A stretch of DNA of 64,000 nt from Dinghuibacter silviterrae. GTDB lineage: Bacteria > Bacteroidota > Bacteroidia > Chitinophagales > Chitinophagaceae. The translations under genes were made by a program, and so were the position numbers. The stretch spans positions 2,210,768 through 2,274,767 of the forward strand of contig NZ_SODV01000002.1 in assembly GCF_004366355.1 (NCBI RefSeq), given 5' to 3'. Positions 60,300 through 64,000 of this stretch are shown piece by piece. A model generated the notes under the pieces. It had not been told where the DNA came from. It saw only the letters and a program-made list of their open reading frames with translations, and did not search any database. Each line of letters opens with the position of its first letter. Position 1 is the stretch's first letter.

Positions 60300-62407
60300 T
60301 ATTCCTTTATGAATTTACTTTCCGAAATCATCTTGTGCGTGGACAGGTCGGCGACTGTCAAAATATAAAGCCCGGGACGCAGATCGGCTACCCCCACCGC
60401 AAGCGACCCCGCTGCGGAAACACGTGTGGTGCGAAGCACTTTTCCGGAAAGATCGACGATACGTACACAAAAATTGCCGGAGGTGTGCTCCCCCAGCGGC
60501 ACATTCAACGTACTGCGTACCGGGTTGGGATAGACCGTTGCCGGACGCGCCCGAACCGCCGCCACCGGTGTAAAAGGCGCCCATGTGTATACTACAATCT
60601 TTGTCCCGTTATAGTCGTCTTTCGTGATCACGTAAGTACCATCGGCTTTATGATACGCCTGCACCCCGTACTCCGAATCCACGTCATTCCCTATATAGAT
60701 GGTGCTGTCGTTGCTCACCAGCGTCAGCACCAGGTGACCGCTGTCCAGGTCGAAGACGTCGATGTCGGGGACGGCGTAATACCCGATGAACACATAGTTA
60801 CCGGCTACCGCCATTGACTTGCCTTGCCCGCGGCTGAGGGTAATGACCGTATTAGGGGTCCGGTTGCCGGCCAGCCAGCCGTTGTACACTTCGATTCTGT
60901 TGCCGAGAAGGGTCCAGTCCGTGCTGCCGCCGTCCAGTACCATTTTATCACTGGCGGGCAGGTAGCCGAGACGGTTCAACGGCGCGATGGAAGAAGGGGT
61001 CGGCGTGGTGACGGCGGCGCCCCATAAGGGTTGACCATTGGACGCGAAACCCGTCAACGGATAGTGTGTAATGGCGTTGGTTTTGTCGATACCCAACCAG
61101 AGATCGCCCACCGAATCCACGTCAAAACCGTTCCGTATATGCGAGATGGTGTCGTAGGGTATGGCAATATAGCCGTCGGTGGCCGGATTGAAATAATAGG
61201 TATAGAAAATGTCCGCGTTCTGGTTGTTGGCAAACAGTATCCGGTGGCCGCCGACCGTCGCCAGGTGCCCGAAATGCTCGCCCCGGCTGTGGTCGTTCCA
61301 CTGGATGCGTGCGTCATGAGGATAACGGTAAGGATCGACCGTGTTTGCTTTATAGCACGCGCCACCGGTCCCCGTAAAATGATAGATGATGTTTCCACTG
61401 TACAAGTCGGCGGTGGTATCCGCCGCCGCGTTGCCTTCAAAGTTCAGTGCCTGGAGGGTCCATTGCAGGCAACCGGCGCTGTCGTAGCAATGGATGTCCG
61501 TGGCGCCGTTCCGGCCGAGGTCCCAGGTGCCGCCCCAGGGATTGTTCAGGACGTAGATATGGCCCGTAGCGTCGCGGCCGATACCGACGACGCGCGTAAA
61601 ACGCTTGTCCCCGGTTTGCCCCCGGATACCGGTGGACTCATTCAGATAACCGCCGGTGACACCAAAAGTGCCCGCCAGGGTGCCGGTTGACAACCCATAG
61701 ATTTTGATATTCATATCCGGCCCCTTGTCCCCGACCCACAGCTGTCCGTGGGCATTGTCCACAAACAGCGAAACAGGCCGGGAAGCGCTATCCATTACAA
61801 TAGAATCGCGTGGTACCCCCGTCGAATCGAACTGGAGGATCTTCCCCAAGCTGTCACTGGTGACCCATACGTGCCCCTGGCTATCGACGGTGATGGGGCC
61901 TGGAAGATGAACACTCCAGGAACGCAAGAGTACACCGCCTTCCGTAAAGACGGCAACCCGGTTCCCGGAAGAGTCGCTGACATAGACCGACCCACCGAGC
62001 ACCGCGATGCCCCGTATGCAATCGATCGTGCCCGAGCTGGCCTGGAACAGCAAATCGCGCGTCAACGTAGCCCGGTTATACCGGCCGATTTTCCCGTTGT
62101 TGGGTTTTTCCTGGGCGGCGAATATCCAGGTAGTGTCGCCGCTGATGGCGCTGCCCTGGGACTGGCTGGTGCCGCCCATGGAACCTAAGGTTACGCCGTT
62201 TTGATAGATACCGATGTTGCGGCCGTTTTCGTCCCAGTTGGAAGACGTGTAGATGATACCGCCCGGAGATACCCACATGGCGCGGGCGCAGTTGCCGACG
62301 TGGTGGGCGTTGTCGCCGTAGGTGTTGCCGATCCAGGAGGTGGTATACTGCTGTGCAAGACCGGCAGTTGCGGGCAGCAATAGTGCAAGAACGATGAGTG
62401 TTTTCAT
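60299..62407 (-). CDS. Secreted beta-propeller with T9SS C-terminal sorting domain
   Basis: A 702-residue secreted protein. Signal MKTLIVLALLLPATAGLA, then NHL/propeller-like repeats throughout (GGSVYVSDSSGNRVAVF, GHVWVTSDSLGKILQFDS, GHIYVLNNPWGG), and a C-terminal type IX sorting domain of about 85 residues (VYPNPVRSTLNV...VRIVDLSGKVL...GLYILTVAD...KMISESKFIKE). Type IX export moves the protein across the outer membrane and may anchor it to the surface. The propeller likely binds glycans or a partner. It is 1 base from the SusD gene and overlaps the enzyme gene by TAATG. Confidence 0.85.
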   Translation of the reverse strand: MKTLIVLALLLPATAGLAQQYTTSWIGNTYGDNAHHVGNCARAMWVSPGGIIYTSSNWDENGRNIGIYQNGVTLGSMGGTSQSQGSAISGDTTWIFAAQEKPNNGKIGRYNRATLTRDLLFQASSGTIDCIRGIAVLGGSVYVSDSSGNRVAVFTEGGVLLRSWSVHLPGPITVDSQGHVWVTSDSLGKILQFDSTGVPRDSIVMDSASRPVSLFVDNAHGQLWVGDKGPDMNIKIYGLSTGTLAGTFGVTGGYLNESTGIRGQTGDKRFTRVVGIGRDATGHIYVLNNPWGGTWDLGRNGATDIHCYDSAGCLQWTLQALNFEGNAAADTTADLYSGNIIYHFTGTGGACYKANTVDPYRYPHDARIQWNDHSRGEHFGHLATVGGHRILFANNQNADIFYTYYFNPATDGYIAIPYDTISHIRNGFDVDSVGDLWLGIDKTNAITHYPLTGFASNGQPLWGAAVTTPTPSSIAPLNRLGYLPASDKMVLDGGSTDWTLLGNRIEVYNGWLAGNRTPNTVITLSRGQGKSMAVAGNYVFIGYYAVPDIDVFDLDSGHLVLTLVSNDSTIYIGNDVDSEYGVQAYHKADGTYVITKDDYNGTKIVVYTWAPFTPVAAVRARPATVYPNPVRSTLNVPLGEHTSGNFCVRIVDLSGKVLRTTRVSAAGSLAVGVADLRPGLYILTVADLSTHKMISESKFIKE

Positions 62408-62408
62408 A

Positions 62409-63803
62409 TCAGTAACCAGGATTTTGTAATAAGCGTGGATTCACTCCAATTTCATACAGCGGAATGGGCCATAAACTTTGGTTCGCCGTAATGCCAAGAA
62501 CCGCCGCCGCGCGCCCGGTCCGGACCAGGTCAAAGAACCGGTACCCTTCAAACGCCAGCTCCTTGTACCGTTCGTTTTCGATGGCCAGCGCCAGGGTATA
62601 CCCGTTCGCCTGGTCGTCGGCATCGGGATAGTCATAGACGGATGCCGACGAAAGCGGCAAAGCAAACGCGCGACGGCGGATCGTATCGAGCAGGCTGGTC
62701 GCAGCGGCCGTCTGCCCAAGGTCGTTCAACGCCTCCGCCCGGACGAGGATGATGTCGGCCAGGCGAAGGGCGATGATGTCGGGCTCCGTCCCGTTGATGA
62801 GGCGGTCATATTTGTTGACATAAGGTACGGCCGCACTGGACGTACCCAGTGCGGCAGCAGCCCGTATATCCCCCGGGGCATAAGCCGACATGATCTTGGC
62901 CGTAGGCGCAATCTGATACTGCCCCGGCTGGATCCCCGACGGCAAACCGGTGGTGGGCATATAAAAGCTGAATAAACCGTTGCTTTGGTTGGTGGCGCTG
63001 ACAAACTGGATCTCGAAGATGGACTCCGCCCCGTTCTTGCCGCTGGTAGAGAACATATTGCTGTACGCGGCGCTGCCCAGAACCAGGCTGTAGGTCGGGT
63101 TGTTCATCACCGCCAGGGCGTTGGCCGCGGCGGAATCGTAGTTCTTCAGGCTGAGAAACACTTTGGCCAGCAGCGCCTGTGCGCCGCCCAACGTCGCCCT
63201 GCCCCGGGTATCCACCTGGGCGGCCCAGGTCTGGGTCAGGCCGGATTCCGCGGCGTGTAAATCAGAAAGGATCAACAGATATACGCTGTCCACCGACGAT
63301 CGACCGATGGTAAAGTCCGCATTGAACGACGTATAGGGCGTGGTGACGATGGGCACGGCACCAAACGCCTGGACAAGGCCATAATAGAAGTAGGCCCGGA
63401 GAAAATACGCCTCACCGAGGATCCGTGCTTTCTCCCCGGGCGTAAAAAGGCTGTCGCTGATGGCGGGGACGTGTTTCAGCAGGTCGTTGGCCCGGCCGAT
63501 GCCGGTATAGTTGTTATCCCAGTAGGCCGCCACCACCGCGTTGTCGACGGGTATGGCGTGCTGGCTGAAGGGGCTGTAGTTCGCCAGCAAACCCGTCGTC
63601 GCATCCGAACAGGCGTCAAAGGCCAGCGGGAATTGCTGGGCCAGGGACTGGACGGCGGGATAGATGCCCGTGGCGGCGCTTTCCGCGTCGTTGGACGTTT
63701 GCCAGAAGTTATTTTGGGCAATGGTATATTCGGGCGTCTGGTCCAGGACTTTGCTGCAAGAGGCAAGGGTCGCCAAACAAAAAAGACAGTATAAGCGATA
63801 CAT
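62409..63803 (-). CDS. SusD/RagB-family nutrient-binding lipoprotein
   Basis: A 464-residue surface lipoprotein: signal MYRLYCLFCLATLASC with lipidated Cys16, SKVLDQTPEYTIAQNNFWQT, ARILGEAYFLRAYFYYGLVQAFGAVPI (quoted in part) and the C-terminal ENERYKELAFEGYRFFDLVRTG are SusD landmarks. It lies 11 bases after the SusC stop. Downstream propeller and multi-module pectin-type enzyme suggest a polysaccharide ligand. Confidence 0.93.
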   Translation of the reverse strand: MYRLYCLFCLATLASCSKVLDQTPEYTIAQNNFWQTSNDAESAATGIYPAVQSLAQQFPLAFDACSDATTGLLANYSPFSQHAIPVDNAVVAAYWDNNYTGIGRANDLLKHVPAISDSLFTPGEKARILGEAYFLRAYFYYGLVQAFGAVPIVTTPYTSFNADFTIGRSSVDSVYLLILSDLHAAESGLTQTWAAQVDTRGRATLGGAQALLAKVFLSLKNYDSAAANALAVMNNPTYSLVLGSAAYSNMFSTSGKNGAESIFEIQFVSATNQSNGLFSFYMPTTGLPSGIQPGQYQIAPTAKIMSAYAPGDIRAAAALGTSSAAVPYVNKYDRLINGTEPDIIALRLADIILVRAEALNDLGQTAAATSLLDTIRRRAFALPLSSASVYDYPDADDQANGYTLALAIENERYKELAFEGYRFFDLVRTGRAAAVLGITANQSLWPIPLYEIGVNPRLLQNPGY

Positions 63804-63814
63804 ATAGCAAGCGT

Positions 63815-64000
63815 TTAAAAATTAACCGAAAGACCGGCAAGAAGGGTGCGGGGTTGCGGCTGGACGGCCCAGTCGATGCCCAGCTGAGAGTTTTTGACAG
63901 ATTGATTTTGTGATTCCGGATCGAATCCGGAATAGCTGGTGATCATGAGCAGGTTTTGCCCGCTGATGTATACCCGGAAGCTGGAAACTTTAAAACGACG
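63815..64000 (-). CDS. SusC/RagA TonB-dependent transporter, C-terminal 61 residues (partial)
   Basis: The minus-strand frame entering from the window edge ends at TAA 63815 and encodes the last barrel strands of a SusC: FRVYISGQNLLMITSYSGFDPE followed by PRTLLAGLSVNF with terminal Phe. It is the partner of the SusD gene 11 bases downstream. The gene begins beyond the window. Confidence 0.85.
   Translation of the reverse strand, partial: RRFKVSSFRVYISGQNLLMITSYSGFDPESQNQSVKNSQLGIDWAVQPQPRTLLAGLSVNF

Noticed and set aside
1-64000. tRNA, rRNA, riboswitch or CRISPR features
   Set aside because: I scanned the intergenic gaps, all under about 205 bases, and found no tRNA cloverleaf, rRNA segment or repeat-spacer array that I could support.

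Overview
The window comes from a member of the Bacteroidota, most likely the Chitinophagaceae. It carries three SusC/SusD outer-membrane uptake pairs, an ECF sigma/FecR pair, a membrane-anchored Y_Y_Y/LuxR regulator, a protein with a type IX secretion C-terminal signal, Bacteroidetes-type RHS (DUF6443) proteins, and promoters fitting the phylum consensus TTTG-N19-TAnnTTTG. Genus cannot be fixed from sequence alone. I see no rRNA, tRNA, CRISPR array, transposase or phage gene, and no gene-free stretch above about 205 bases.

Layout. 1-2000: a HEPN-like unknown and a PIN/HTH toxin-antitoxin pair. 2.1-6.5 kb: an NHL-repeat lipoprotein, a DUF1080 protein with a putative zinc peptidase, a Crp/Fnr regulator and an NAD-dependent epimerase. 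6.5-24.5 kb: two divergent gene pairs that share a repeated 18-bp element. They hold a giant ThuA x3/DUF4468/GH9 protein facing a Y_Y_Y/LuxR regulator, and a SusC-SusD-tandem-redoxin operon facing a complete phosphotransferase system (mannose-family IIA, IIB, fused IIC-IID, EI, HPr) that ends in a NagB/AgaI-type sugar-phosphate deaminase. 24.5-27.8 kb: a MntA/HepT toxin-antitoxin pair, a GH29 fucosidase-like enzyme and a divergent clan-A glycosidase.

27.9-42.8 kb, all on the minus strand: a GH18-like protein, ECF sigma factor, FecR anti-sigma factor, SusC with STN domain, SusD, ABC ATPase, GldF-GldG-like permease fusion, a protein with two fused MutS-like ATPases, and a DUF4369/TlpA thioredoxin. 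42.9-55 kb, plus strand: an RHS locus with a coiled-coil/beta-barrel protein, a YD-related N-half protein, a 1660-residue RHS core protein with an AT-rich C-terminal tip, an unknown secreted protein and a GH25 muramidase without signal peptide. 55-64 kb, minus strand: a third SusC (C-terminus only)/SusD pair, a T9SS-tagged beta-propeller, a 1699-residue multi-module enzyme (clan-A glycosidase, CBM9-like, GH28-like, SGNH), and a 60-residue six-cysteine peptide with a double-glycine leader.

How it may work together (inference). The 6.5-24.5 kb block reads as one sugar-use system: outer-membrane capture by SusCD, periplasmic processing by the GH9 fusion and redoxin, inner-membrane phosphorylation by the PTS, and deamination by the NagB-like enzyme, with the shared 18-bp element as the common regulatory site. 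A self-contained PTS is uncommon in this phylum, so I regard it as the most interesting system in the window.
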